Below, in pieces: positions 10,558-23,108 of a DNA stretch of 64,000 nucleotides. The stretch is taken from positions 1,663,001-1,727,000 of the forward strand of contig NC_135020.1 of the NCBI RefSeq assembly GCF_051020955.1, written 5' to 3'. The translations under genes and the position numbers were made by a program. The notes under the pieces were generated by a model. It ran no database searches. It worked only from the letters and a program-made list of their open reading frames with translations, and was not told the origin of the DNA. This DNA comes from Megalopta genalis. Taxonomy: Eukaryota > Arthropoda > Insecta > Hymenoptera > Halictidae. Numbering within the stretch: position 1 is the stretch's first letter; each line of letters begins with the position of its first letter.

Positions 10558-13424
10558 TTGTTCTTGTAGTTCTTGTTTTTGTTGTTCTTGTTGTTGTTGT
10601 TCTTGTCGTTGTGGTTCTTGTTGTTCCTGTTGTTGTTATTGTTCTTGTTGTTCTTGTTGTTGTTGTTCATGTGGTTCTTGTTGTTGTTGCTCTTGCTGTC
10701 CTTGTTCTTGTTGTCCTTGTTGTTCTTTCTGTTCTTGTTGTTTTTGTTGTTGTTGTTGCTGTTGTTGTTGTTGTTGTTGTTGTCCTTGCCGTTCTTGTTG
10801 TTCTTGTTGGTCTTGTTGCTCTTGTTGATCTTGTTGCTCTTGTTGTTCTTGTTGTTGTTCTTGTTGTTCTTGTTGTTGTTCTTGTTGTTCTTGTTGTTCT
10901 CGTTGTTCTCGTTGTTCTCGTTGTTCTCGTTGATCTCGTTGTTCTCGTTGTTCTCGTTGTTCTCGTTGTTCTCGTTGTTCTCGTTGTTCTCCTTGTTCTC
11001 GTTGTTCTCGTTGTTCTCGTTGTTCTCGTTGTTCTCGTTGTCCTAGTTGTTCTCGTTGTCCTAGTTGTTCTCGTTGTTCTCGTTGTTCTCGTTGGTCTCG
11101 CTGTTCGCGTTGTTCTCGTTGTTCTTGTTGTTCTTGTTGTTCTTGTTGTTCTTGTTGTTCTTGTTGTTCATGTTGTTCTTGTTGTTCTTGTTGTTCTTGT
11201 TGTTCTTGTTGTTCTTGTTGTTCTTGTTGTTCTTGTTGTTCTTGTTGTTCTTGTTGTTCTTATTGTTCTTGTTGTTCTTGTTGTTCTTGTTGTTCTTGTT
11301 GTTCTTGTTGTTCTTGTTGTTCTTGTTGTTGTTGTTGTTCTTGTTGTTCTTGTTGTTGTTGTTCTGGTTGTTCTTGTTGTTCTTGTTGTTCCGGTTGTTA
11401 TTGTTGTTCTTGTTGTTCTTTTTGCTCTTGTTGCTCTTGTTGTTCTTGTTGTTTTTGTTGTTCTTGTTGTTGTTGTTGTTGTTCTTGTTGTTGTTCTAGT
11501 TGTTCTTGTTGTTGTTGTTCTGGTTGTTCTTGTTGTTCTTGTTGTTCTTGTTGCTCTTGTTGCTCTTGTTGCTCTTGTTGCTGTTGTTGCTGTTGTTGTT
11601 CTTGTTGTTCTGGTTGTTGATGTTCTTGTTCTTCATGTTGTTGTTGTTCTTGTTGTTATTGTTGTTGTTGTTGTTGTTGCTCTTGCTGTTCTTGTTGTTC
11701 TTGTTGTTGTTATAGTTGTTGTTGTCCTTGTTGTTCTTGTTGTTCTTGTTGTTCTTGTTGTTCTTGTTGTTCTTGTTGTTCTTGTTGTTCTTGTTGTTCT
11801 TGTTGTTCTTACTGTTCATGTTGCTCTTGTTGTTGTTGTTGATGATGTTGTGCTTGTTGTTCTTGTTGTTCTTGTTGATCTTGTTGATCTTGTTGTTCTT
11901 GTTGTTCTTGTTGTTGTTCTTGTTGTTCTTGTTGTTGTTCTTGTTCTTCTTGTTGTTCTTGTTGTTCTCGTTGTTCTCGTTGTTCTCGTTGTTCTCGTTG
12001 TTCTTGTTGTTCTTGTTGTTGTTCTTGTTGTTGTTCTTGTTGTTCTTGTTGTTGTTCTTGTTGTTCTTGTTGTTCTTGTTGTTCTCGTTGTTCTCGTTGT
12101 TCTCGTTGTTCTCGTTGTTCTCGTTGTTCTTGTTGTTCTTGTTGTTCTTGCTGTTCTTGTTGTTGTTGTTGTTGTTCCTGTTGTTCTTGTTGTTTTTATT
12201 GCTCTTGTTGCTCTTGTTGTTCTTGTTGTTCTTGTTGTGCTTGTTGTTCTTGTTGTTCTTGTTGCACTTGTTGCTCTTGTTGCTCTTGTTGCTCTGGTTG
12301 TTGATGTTCTTGTTGTTAACGTTGTTGTTGTTCTTGCTGTTCTTGTTGTTCTTGTTGTTCTTTTTGCTCTTGTTGTTCTTGTTGTTCTTGTTGTTTTTGT
12401 TGTTCTTGTTGTTGTTGTTGTTGTTCTTGTTGTTGTTCTAGTTGTTCTTGTTGTTGTTGTTCTGGTTGTTCTTGTTGTTCTTGTTGTTCTTGTTGCTCTT
12501 GTTGCTCTTGTTGCTCTTGTTGCTGTTGCTGCTGTTGCTGTTCTTGTTGTTCTGGTTGTTGATGTTCTTGTTCTTCATGTTGTTGTTGTTCTTGTTGTTA
12601 TTGTTGTTGTTGTTGTTGTTGCTCTTGCTGTTCTTGTTGTTCTTGTTGTTGTTATAGTTGTTGTTGTCCTTGTTGTTCTTGTTGTTCTTGTTGTTCTTGT
12701 TGTTCTTGTTGTTCTTGTTGTTCTTGTTGTTCTTGTTGTTCTTACTGTTCATGTTGCTCTTGTTGTTGTTGTTGATGATGTTGTGCTTGTTGTTCTTGTT
12801 GTTCCTGTTGATCTTGTTGATCTTGTTGTTCTTGTTGTTCTTTTTGTTGTTCTTGTTGTTCTTGTTGTTGTTCTTGTTCTTCTTGTTGTTCTTGTTGTTC
12901 TCGTTGTTCTCGTTGTTCTTGTTGTTGTTCTTGTTGTTGTTCTTGTTGTTCTTGTTGTTGTTCTTGTTGTTCTTGTTGTTCTCGTTGTTCTCGTTGTTCT
13001 CGTTGTTCTCATTGTTCTCGTTGTTCTCGTTGTCCTCGTTGTTCTCGTTGTTCTCGTTGTTCTCGTTGTTCTCGTTGTTCTCGTTGTTCTCGTTGTTCTC
13101 GTTGTTCTCGTTGGTCTCGTTGTTCTCGTTGTTCTCGTTGTTCTCGTTGTTCTCGTTGTTCTCGTTGTTTTTGTTGTTCTTGTTGTTCTTGTTGTTCTTG
13201 TTGTTCTTGTTGTTCTTGTTGTTCTTGTTGTTCTTGTTGTTCTTGTTGTTCTTGTTGTTCTTGTTGTTCTTGTTGTTCTTGTTGTTCTTGTTGATCTTAC
13301 TGTTCTTGTTGATCTTGTTGATCTTGTTGTCCTTGTTGATCTTGTTGATCTTGTTGTTCTTGTTGTTCTTGTTGATCTTGTTGATCTTGTTGTTCTTGTT
13401 GTTCTTGTTGCTCTTGTTGCTCTT

Positions 13425-13455
<31 letters not shown>

Positions 13456-13946
13456 TTGTTCTTGTTGTTCTTGTTGTTGTTCTTGTTGTTGTTCTTGTTG
13501 TTCTCGTTGTTTTCGTTGTTCTTGTTGTTCTCGTTGTTTTCGTTGTTCTCGCTGTTCTCGTTGCTCTCGTTGTTCTCGTTGATCTCGTTGTTCTCGTTGT
13601 TCTCGTTGTTCTCGTTGTTCTCGTTGTTCTCGTTGTTCTCGTTGTTCTCGTTGGTCTCGTTGTTCTCGTTGTTCTCGTTGTTCTCGTTGTTCTCGTTGTT
13701 CTCGTTGTTTTTGTTGTTCTTGTTGTTCTTGTTGTTCTTGTTGTTCTTATTGTTGTTGTTGTTCTTGTTGTTGTTGTTCTAGTTGTTCTTGTTGTTGTTG
13801 TTCTGGTTGTTCTTGTTGTTCTTGTTGTTCTTGTTGTTGTTGTTGTTCTTATTTTTGTTGTTGTTGTTGTTGTTATTGTTGTTGTTGTCCTTGTTGTTCT
13901 TGTTGTTCTTTTTGTTCTTGATGTTCTTGTTGCTCTTGTTGTTCTT

Positions 13947-13977
<31 letters not shown>

Positions 13978-14018
13978 TTCTTGTTGCTCTTGTTGCTCTT
14001 GTTCTTCTCGTTGCTCTT

Positions 14019-14049
<31 letters not shown>

Positions 14050-14415
14050 TTCTTGTTGTTCTTGTTGTTGTTCTTGTAGTTCTTGTTTTTGTTGTTCTTG
14101 TTGTTGTTGTTCTTGTCGTTGTGGATCTTGTTGTTCCTGTTGTGGTTGTTGTTCTTGTTGTTCTTGTTGTTGTTGTTGTTGCTCTTGCTGTTCTTGTTGT
14201 TTTTGTTGTTGTTATTGTTGTTGTTGTCCTTGTTGTTCTTGTTGTTCTTGTTGTTCTTGTTGTTCTCGTTGTTTTTGTTGTTCTTGTTGTTGTTGCTCTT
14301 GTCGTTGTGGTTCTTGTTGTTCCTGTTGTTGTTGTTGTTCTTGTTGTTCTTGTTGTTGTTGTTCATGTGGTTCTTGTTCTTGTTGCCCTTGTTGTTCTTT
14401 CTGTTCTTGTTGTTT

Positions 14416-14446
<31 letters not shown>

Positions 14447-15170
14447 CCTTGCCGTTCTTGTTGTTCTTGTTGTTCTTGTTGTTCTTGTTGTTCTTGTTGT
14501 TCTTGTTGGTCTTGTTGCTCTTGTTGATCTTGTTGTTCTTGTTGTTCTTGTTGTTATTGTTGCTCTTGTTGCTCTTGTTGCTCTTGTTGCTGTTGTTGTT
14601 CTTGTTGTTCTGGTTGTTGATGTTCTTGTTGTTCTTGTTGTTCTTGATGTTCTTGTTGTTCTTGTTGTTCTTGTTGTTCTTGTTGTTCTTGTTCTTCTTG
14701 TTGTTCTTGTTGTTCTTGTTGTTCTTGTTCTTCTTGTTGTTCTTGTTGTTCTTTTTGTTCTTACTGTTCATGTTGTTCTTGTTGTTGTTGTTGATGATGT
14801 TCTTCTTGTTGTTCTTGTTGTTCTTGTTGTTCTTACTGTTCATGTTGTTCTTCTTGTTGTTGTTGATGATGTTGTCCTTGTTGTTCTTGTTGTTGTTGTC
14901 CTTGTTGTTCTTGTTGTGCTTGTTGTTCTTGTTGTTCTTGTTGTTCTTGTTGTTCTTGTTGTTCTTGTTGTTCTTGTTGTTCTTGTTGTTCTTGTTGTTC
15001 TTGTTGTTCTTGTTGTTCTTGTTGTTCTTGTTGTTCTTTTTGTTCTTGTTGTTCTTGTTGTTCTTGTTGATCTTGTTGATCTTGTTGTTGTTGTCCTTGT
15101 TGTTCTTGTTGCGCTTGTTGTTCTTGTTGTTCCTGTTGATCTTGTTGCTCTTGTTGCTCTTGTTGCTCTT

Positions 15171-15201
<31 letters not shown>

Positions 15202-16925
15202 TTCTCGTTGTTCTCGTTGTTCTCGTTGTTCTCGTTGTCCTCGTTGTTCTCGTTGTTCTCGTTGTTCTCGTTGTTCTCGTTGTTCTTGTTGTTCTTGTTG
15301 TTCTTGTTGTTGTTGTTGTTCTTGTTGTTCTCGTTGTTCTCGTTGTTCTTGTTGTTCTTGTTGCTCTTACTGTTCACGTTGTTCTTGTTGTTGTTGTTGA
15401 TGATGTTGTCCTTGTTGTTCTTGTTGTTCTTGTTCTTCTTGTTGCTCTTGTTGTTCTTGTTGTTCTTACTGTTCATGTTGTTCTTGTTGTTGTTGATGAT
15501 GTTGTCCTTGTTGTTCTTGTTCTTGTTGTCCTTGTTGTTCTTGTTCTTGTTGTCCTTGTTGTTCTTGTTGTGCTTGTTGTTCTTGTTGTTCTTGTTGTTC
15601 TTGTTGTTGTTGTTGTTGTTGTTGTTCTTGTTGTTCTTGTTGATCTTGTTGTTCTTGTTGCTCTCGTTGCTGTTGTAGTTCTTGTTGTTCTGGTTGTTGT
15701 TGTTCTTGTTGTTCTTCTTGTTCTTGTACTAGTTGTTCTTGTTGTTGTTGTTCTGGTTTTTCTTATCGTTCTTGTTGTTCCGGTTGTTCTTGTTGTTCTT
15801 GTTGTTCTTGTTGTTCTTGTTGTTCTTGTTGCTCTTGTTGCTCTTGTTGTTCTTGTTGTTCTTGTTGTTCTTCTTCTCCATGTTGTTCTTGTTGTTCTTG
15901 TTGTTCTTACTGTTCATGTTGTTCTTGTTGTTCTTGTTGTTGTTGTTGTTGTTGTCCTTGTTGTTCTTGTTGTAGTAGTCATTGTTGTTCTTGTTGTGCT
16001 TGTTGTTCTTGTAGATCTTGTTGTTCTTGTTGCTCTTGTTGCTCTTGTTGCTCTTGTTGTTCTTGTTGTTCTTGTTGCTCTTGTTGCTCTTGTTGCTCTT
16101 GTTGCTTTTGTTGCTCTTGTTGCTCTTGTTGCTGTTGTTGTTCTTGTTGTTCTGGTTGTTGATGTTCTTGTTGTTCTTGTTGTTCTTGTTGTTCTTCTTG
16201 TTGTTGTTGTTGTTGTTGTTGTTGTCCTTGTCCTTGTTGTTCTTGTTGTTGTTGTCCTTGTTGTTCTTGTTGTTCTTCTTCTCCATGTTGTTCTTGTTGT
16301 TATTGTTGCTCTTGTTGCTCTTGTTGCTCTTGTTGCTGTTGTTGTTCTTGTTGTTCTGGTTGTTGATGTTCTTGTTGTTCTTGTTGTTCTTGATGTTCTT
16401 GTTGTTCTTGTTGTTCTTGTTGTTCTTGTTGTTCTTGTTCTTCTTGTTCTTCTTGTTGTTCTTGTTGTTCTTGTTGTTCTTGTTCTTCTTGTTGTTCTTG
16501 TTGTTCTTGTTGTTCTTACTGTTCATGTTGTTCTTGTTGTTGTTGTTGATGATGTTCTTCTTGTTGTTCTTGTTGTTCTTGTTGTTCTTACTGTTCATGT
16601 TGTTCTTCTTGTTGTTGTTGATGATGTTGTCCTTGTTGTTCTTGTTGTTGTTGTCCTTGTTGTTCTTGTTGCGCTTGTTGTTCTTGTTGTTCTTGTTGTT
16701 CTTGTTGTTCTTGTTGTTCTTGTTGTTCTTGTTGTTCTTGTTGTTCTTGTTGTTCTTGTTGTTCTTGTTGTTCTTGTTGTTCTTGTTGTTCTTTTTGTTC
16801 TTGTTGTTCTTGTTGTTCTTGTTGATCTTGTTGATCTTGTTGTTGTTGTCCTCGTTGTTCTTGTTGCGCTTGTTGTTCTTGTTGTTCCTGTTGATCTTGT
16901 TGCTCTTGTTGCTCTTGTTGCTCTT

Positions 16926-16956
<31 letters not shown>

Positions 16957-17670
16957 TTCTCGTTGTTCTCGTTGTTCTCGTTGTTCTCGTTGTCCTCGTT
17001 GTTCTCGTTGTTCTCGTTGTTCTCGTTGTTCTCGTTGGTCTCGCTGTTCTCGTTGTTCTCGTTGTTCTTGTTGTTCTTGTTGTTCTTGTTGTTCTTGTTG
17101 TTCTTGTTGTTCTCGTTGTTCTCGTTGTTCTTGTTGTTCTTGTTGCTCTTACTGTTCACGTTGTTCTTGTTGTTGTTGTTGATGATGTTGTCCTTGTTGT
17201 TCTTGTTCTTCTTGTTGCACTTGTTGTTCTTGTTGTTCTTACTGTTCATGTTGTTCTTGTTGTTGTTGATGATGTTGTCCTTGTTGTTCTTGTTCTTGTT
17301 GTCCTTGTTGTTCTTGTTGTGCTTGTTGTTCTTGTTGTTCTTGTTGTTCTTGTTGTTGTTGTTGTTGTTGTTCTTGTTGCTCTTGTTGCTCTTGTTGCTT
17401 TTGTTGCTCTTGTTGCTCTTGTTGCTGTTGTTGTTCTTGTTGTTCTGGTTGTTGATGTTCTTGTTGTTCTTGTTGTTCTTGTTGTTCTTGTTGTTGTTGT
17501 TGATGATGTTGTCCTTGTTGTTCTTGTTGTTCTTGTTCTTCTTGTTGCTCTTGTTGTTCTTGTTGTTCTTACTGTTCATGTTGTTCTTGTTGTTGTTGTT
17601 GATGATGTTGTCCTTGTTGTTCTTGTTGTTGTTGTCCTTGTTGTTCCTGTTGTTCTTGTTGTTCTTGTTG
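9797..17670. repeat. Higher-order unit A1 (~8 kb)
   Basis: First of two tandem copies; the second is about 18,270-26,346. Offsets rise from 8,456 (10.0-12.8 kb) to 8,662 (13.8-14.1 kb) and 8,653 (15.7 kb), so copies differ by small blocks. Many sub-stretches look identical, for example 11,496-11,819 against 19,952-20,275 and 12,438-12,752 against 20,894-21,208. Differences confined to A1 include G for T near 10,519, a CTCCTTG unit near 10,990 and an extra CCTAG-containing 18-base segment near 11,041-11,064. Confidence 0.9.
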
Positions 17671-17916
17671 CTGTTGTTGTTCTTGTTGTTCTGGTTGTTG
17701 ATGTTCTTGTTGTTCTTGTTGTTCTTGTTGTTCTTGTTGTTGTTGTTGATGATGTTGTCCTTGTTGTTCTTGTTGTTCTTGTTCTTCTTGTTGCTCTTGT
17801 TGTTCTTGTTGTTCTTACTGTTCATGTTGTTCTTGTTGTTGTTGTTGATGATGTTGTCCTTGTTGTTCTTGTTGTTGTTGTCCTTGTTGTTCCTGTTGTT
17901 CTTGTTGTTCTTGTTG
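17425..17916. repeat. 246-base tandem duplication inside A1
   Basis: 17,425-17,670 is repeated as 17,671-17,916 with an offset of 246 bases. Each copy runs from CTGTTGTTGTTC through CTGGTTGTTGATG (17,445 and 17,691), a GATGATG module, a TTACTG module and CCTGTTGTTC. The matching part of unit A2 (about 26.1-26.35 kb) has only one copy. The duplication therefore postdates the A1/A2 split, or one copy was lost from A2. Confidence 0.85.
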
Positions 17917-18078
17917 CTCCTGTTGCTCTTGTTGCTCTTGTTGTTCTTGTTGTTCTTGTTGCTCTTGTAGCTCTTGTTGCTCTTGTTGCTTTTGTTGCTC
18001 TTGTTGCTCTTGTTGCTGTTGTTGTTCTTGTTGTTCTGGTTGTTGATGTTCTTGTTGTTCTTGTTGTTCTTGTTGTTC

Positions 18079-18112
<34 letters not shown>

Positions 18113-18269
18113 CCTTGTCCTTGTTGTTCTTGTTGTTGTTGCCCTTGTTGTTCTTGTTGTTCTTCTTCTCCATGTTGTTCTTGTTGTTATTGTTGCTCTT
18201 GTTGCTCTTGTTGCTCTTGTTGCTGTTGTTGTTCTTGTTGTTCTGGTTGTTGATGTTCTTGTTGTTCTT
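17917..18269. repeat. Array segment between A1 and A2
   Basis: Contains GTAGCTC near 17,968, a run of GCTCTT units, a TTG-rich run near 18,080-18,115, and the CTTCTTCTCCATG variant near 18,165, which also occurs near 16,273 and 24,930. Only the satellite is present. Confidence 0.75.
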
Positions 18270-18745
18270 GTTGTTCTTGATGTTCTTGTTGTTCTTGTTG
18301 TTCTTGTTGTTCTTGTTGTTCTTGTTGTTCATGTTGATCTTGTTGTTCCTCTTGTTGTTGTTCTAGTTGTCCTTGTTGTTGTTGTTCTGGTTGTCCTTGT
18401 TGTCCTTGTTGTTCTTGTTGTTCCGGTTGTTCTTGTTGTTCTTGTTCTTGTTGTTCTTGTTGTTTTTGCTGTTCATGTTGTCTTGTTGTCCTTGTTGTTC
18501 TAGTTGTTCTTGTTGTTCTTGTTGTTCTTGTTATTGTTGTTCTAGTTGTTCTTGTTGTTGTTGTTCTGGATGTTCTTGTTGTTCTTGTTGTTCTTGTTGT
18601 TGTTGTTGTTCTTATTTTTGTTGTTGTTGTTGTTGTTATTGTTGTTGTTATCCTTGTTGTTCTTGTTGTTCTTTTTGTTCTTGATGTTCTTGTTGTTCTT
18701 GTTGTTCTTGTTGTTCTTGTTGTTCTTGTTGTTCTTGTTGTTCTT

Positions 18746-18776
<31 letters not shown>

Positions 18777-18964
18777 TTCTTGTTGTTTTTGTTGTTCATG
18801 TTGTTCTTGTTGTTCTTCTTGTTGTTGTTCTAGTTGTCCTTGTTGTTGTTGTTGTCCTTGTTGCTCTTGTTGTTGTTGTCCTTGCTGTTCTTGTTGTGCT
18901 TGTTGTTCTTGTTGATCTTGTTGTTCTTGTTGCTCTTGTTGCTCTTGTTGTTCTCGTTGCTCTT

Positions 18965-19013
<49 letters not shown>

Positions 19014-21853
19014 TTGTTCTTGTAGTTCTTGTTTTTGTTGTTCTTGTTGTTGTTGTTCTTGTCGTTGTGGTTCTTGTTGTTCCTGTTGTTGTTATTGTTC
19101 TTGTTGTTCTTGTTGTTGTTGTTCATGTGGTTCTTGTTGTTGTTGCTCTTGCTGTTCTTGTTCTTGTTGTCCTTGTTGTTCTTTCTGTTCTTGTTGTTTT
19201 TGTTGTTGTTGTTGCTGTTGTTGTTGTTGTTGTTGTTGTCCTTGCCGTTCTTGTTGTTCTTGTTGGTCTTGTTGCTCTTGTTGATCTTGTTGCTCTTGTT
19301 GTTCTTGTTGTTGTTCTTGTTGTTCTTGTTGTTGTTCTTGTTGTTCTTGTTGTTCTCGTTGTTCTCGTTGTTCTCGTTGTTCTCGTTGATCTCGTTGTTC
19401 TCGTTGTTCTCGTTGTTCTCGTTGTTCTCGTTGTTCTCGTTGTTCTCGTTGTTCTCGTTGTTCTCGTTGTTCTCGTTGTTCTCGTTGTTCTCGTTGTCCT
19501 AGTTGTTCTCGTTGTTCTCGTTGTTCTCGTTGGTCTCGCTGTTCGCGTTGTTCTCGTTGTTCTTGTTGTTCTTGTTGTTCTTGTTGTTCTTGTTGTTCTT
19601 GTTGTTCTTGTTGTTCATGTTGTTCTTGTTGTTCTTGTTGTTCTTGTTGTTCTTGTTGTTCTTGTTGTTCTTGTTGTTCTTGTTGTTCTTGTTGTTCTTG
19701 TTGTTCTTATTGTTCTTGTTGTTCTTGTTGTTCTTGTTGTTCTTGTTGTTCTTGTTGTTCTTGTTGTTCTTGTTGTTCTTGTTGTTGTTGTTGTTCTTGT
19801 TGTTCTTGTTGTTGTTGTTCTGGTTGTTCTTGTTGTTCTTGTTGTTCCGGTTGTTATTGTTGTTCTTGTTGTTCTTTTTGCTCTTGTTGTTCTTGTTGTT
19901 CTTGTTGTTTTTGTTGTTCTTGTTGTTGTTGTTGTTGTTCTTGTTGTTGTTCTAGTTGTTCTTGTTGTTGTTGTTCTGGTTGTTCTTGTTGTTCTTGTTG
20001 TTCTTGTTGCTCTTGTTGCTCTTGTTGCTCTTGTTGCTGTTGTTGCTGTTGTTGTTCTTGTTGTTCTGGTTGTTGATGTTCTTGTTCTTCATGTTGTTGT
20101 TGTTCTTGTTGTTATTGTTGTTGTTGTTGTTGTTGCTCTTGCTGTTCTTGTTGTTCTTGTTGTTGTTATAGTTGTTGTTGTCCTTGTTGTTCTTGTTGTT
20201 CTTGTTGTTCTTGTTGTTCTTGTTGTTCTTGTTGTTCTTGTTGTTCTTGTTGTTCTTGTTGTTCTTACTGTTCATGTTGCTCTTGTTGTTGTTGTTGATG
20301 ATGTTGTGCTTGTTGTTCTTGTTGTTCTTGTTGATCTTGTTGATCTTGTTGTTCTTGTTGTTCTTGTTGTTGTTCTTGTTGTTCTTGTTGTTGTTCTTGT
20401 TCTTCTTGTTGTTCTTGTTGTTCTCGTTGTTCTCGTTGTTCTCGTTGTTCTCGTTGTTCTTGTTGTTCTTGTTGTTGTTCTTGTTGTTGTTCTTGTTGTT
20501 CTTGTTGTTGTTCTTGTTGTTCTTGTTGTTCTTGTTGTTCTCGTTGTTCTCGTTGTTCTCGTTGTTCTCGTTGTTCTCGTTGTTCTTGTTGTTCTTGTTG
20601 TTCTTGCTGTTCTTGTTGTTGTTGTTGTTGTTCCTGTTGTTCTTGTTGTTTTTATTGCTCTTGTTGCTCTTGTTGTTCTTGTTGTTCTTGTTGTGCTTGT
20701 TGTTCTTGTTGTTCTTGTTGCACTTGTTGCTCTTGTTGCTCTTGTTGCTCTGGTTGTTGATGTTCTTGTTGTTAACGTTGTTGTTGTTCTTGCTGTTCTT
20801 GTTGTTCTTGTTGTTCTTTTTGCTCTTGTTGTTCTTGTTGTTCTTGTTGTTTTTGTTGTTCTTGTTGTTGTTGTTGTTGTTCTTGTTGTTGTTCTAGTTG
20901 TTCTTGTTGTTGTTGTTCTGGTTGTTCTTGTTGTTCTTGTTGTTCTTGTTGCTCTTGTTGCTCTTGTTGCTCTTGTTGCTGTTGCTGCTGTTGCTGTTCT
21001 TGTTGTTCTGGTTGTTGATGTTCTTGTTCTTCATGTTGTTGTTGTTCTTGTTGTTATTGTTGTTGTTGTTGTTGTTGCTCTTGCTGTTCTTGTTGTTCTT
21101 GTTGTTGTTATAGTTGTTGTTGTCCTTGTTGTTCTTGTTGTTCTTGTTGTTCTTGTTGTTCTTGTTGTTCTTGTTGTTCTTGTTGTTCTTGTTGTTCTTA
21201 CTGTTCATGTTGCTCTTGTTGTTGTTGTTGATGATGTTGTGCTTGTTGTTCTTGTTGTTCCTGTTGATCTTGTTGATCTTGTTGTTCTTGTTGTTCTTTT
21301 TGTTGTTCTTGTTGTTCTTGTTGTTGTTCTTGTTCTTCTTGTTGTTCTTGTTGTTCTCGTTGTTCTCGTTGTTCTTGTTGTTGTTCTTGTTGTTGTTCTT
21401 GTTGTTCTTGTTGTTGTTCTTGTTGTTCTTGTTGTTCTTGTTGTTCTCGTTGTTCTCATTGTTCTCGTTGTTCTCGTTGTCCTCGTTGTTCTCGTTGTTC
21501 TCGTTGTTCTCGTTGTTCTCGTTGTTCTCGTTGTTCTCGTTGTTCTCGTTGTTCTCGTTGGTCTCGTTGTTCTCGTTGTTCTCGTTGTTCTCGTTGTTCT
21601 CGTTGTTCTCGTTGTTTTTGTTGTTCTTGTTGTTCTTGTTGTTCTTGTTGTTCTTGTTGTTCTTGTTGTTCTTGTTGTTCTTGTTGTTCTTGTTGTTCTT
21701 GTTGTTCTTGTTGTTCTTGTTGATCTTACTGTTCTTGTTGATCTTGTTGATCTTGTTGTCCTTGTTGATCTTGTTGATCTTGTTGTTCTTGTTGTTCTTG
21801 TTGATCTTGTTGATCTTGTTGTTCTTGTTGTTCTTGTTGCTCTTGTTGCTCTT

Positions 21854-21884
<31 letters not shown>

Positions 21885-22608
21885 TTGTTCTTGTTGTTCT
21901 TGTTGTTGTTCTTGTTGTTGTTCTTGTTGTTCTCGTTGTTTTCGTTGTTCTTGTTGTTCTCGTTGTTTTCGTTGTTCTCGCTGTTCTCGTTGCTCTCGTT
22001 GTTCTCGTTGATCTCGTTGTTCTCGTTGTTCTCGTTGTTCTCGTTGTTCTCGTTGTTCTCGTTGTTCTCGTTGTTCTCGTTGGTCTCGTTGTTCTCGTTG
22101 TTCTCGTTGTTCTCGTTGTTCTCGTTGTTCTCGTTGTTTTTGTTGTTCTTGTTGTTCTTGTTGTTCTAGTTGTTCTTGTTGTTCTTGTTGTTCTTGTTGT
22201 TCATGTTGTTCTTGTTGTTCTTCTTGTTGTTGTTCTAGTTGTCCTTGTTGTTGTTGTTCTGGTTGTCCTTGTTGTCCTTGTTGTTCTTGTTGTTCCGGTT
22301 GTTCTTGTTGTTCTTGTTCTTGTTGTTCTTGTTGTTATTGCTGTTCATGTTGTCTTGTTGTCCTTGTTGTTCTAGTTGTTCTTGTTGTTCTAGTTGTTCT
22401 TGTTGTTCTTATTGTTGTTGTTGTTCTTGTTGTTGTTGTTCTAGTTGTTCTTGTTGTTGTTGTTCTGGTTGTTCTTGTTGTTCTTGTTGTTCTTGTTGTT
22501 GTTGTTGTTCTTATTTTTGTTGTTGTTGTTGTTGTTATTGTTGTTGTTGTCCTTGTTGTTCTTGTTGTTCTTTTTGTTCTTGATGTTCTTGTTGTTCTTG
22601 TTGTTCTT

Positions 22609-22639
<31 letters not shown>

Positions 22640-22680
22640 TTCTTGTTGCTCTTGTTGCTCTTGTTGTTCTCGTTGCTCTT

Positions 22681-22711
<31 letters not shown>

Positions 22712-23077
22712 TTCTTGTTGTTCTTGTTGTTGTTCTTGTAGTTCTTGTTTTTGTTGTTCTTGTTGTTGTTGTTCTTGTCGTTGTGGATCTTGTTGTTCCT
22801 GTTGTGGTTGTTGTTCTTGTTGTTCTTGTTGTTGTTGTTGTTGCTCTTGCTGTTCTTGTTGTTTTTGTTGTTGTTATTGTTGTTGTTGTCCTTGTTGTTC
22901 TTGTTGTTCTTGTTGTTCTTGTTGTTCTCGTTGTTTTTGTTGTTCTTGTTGTTGTTGCTCTTGTCGTTGTGGTTCTTGTTGTTCCTGTTGTTGTTGTTGT
23001 TCTTGTTGTTCTTGTTGTTGTTGTTCATGTGGTTCTTGTTCTTGTTGCCCTTGTTGTTCTTTCTGTTCTTGTTGTTT

Positions 23078-23108
<31 letters not shown>

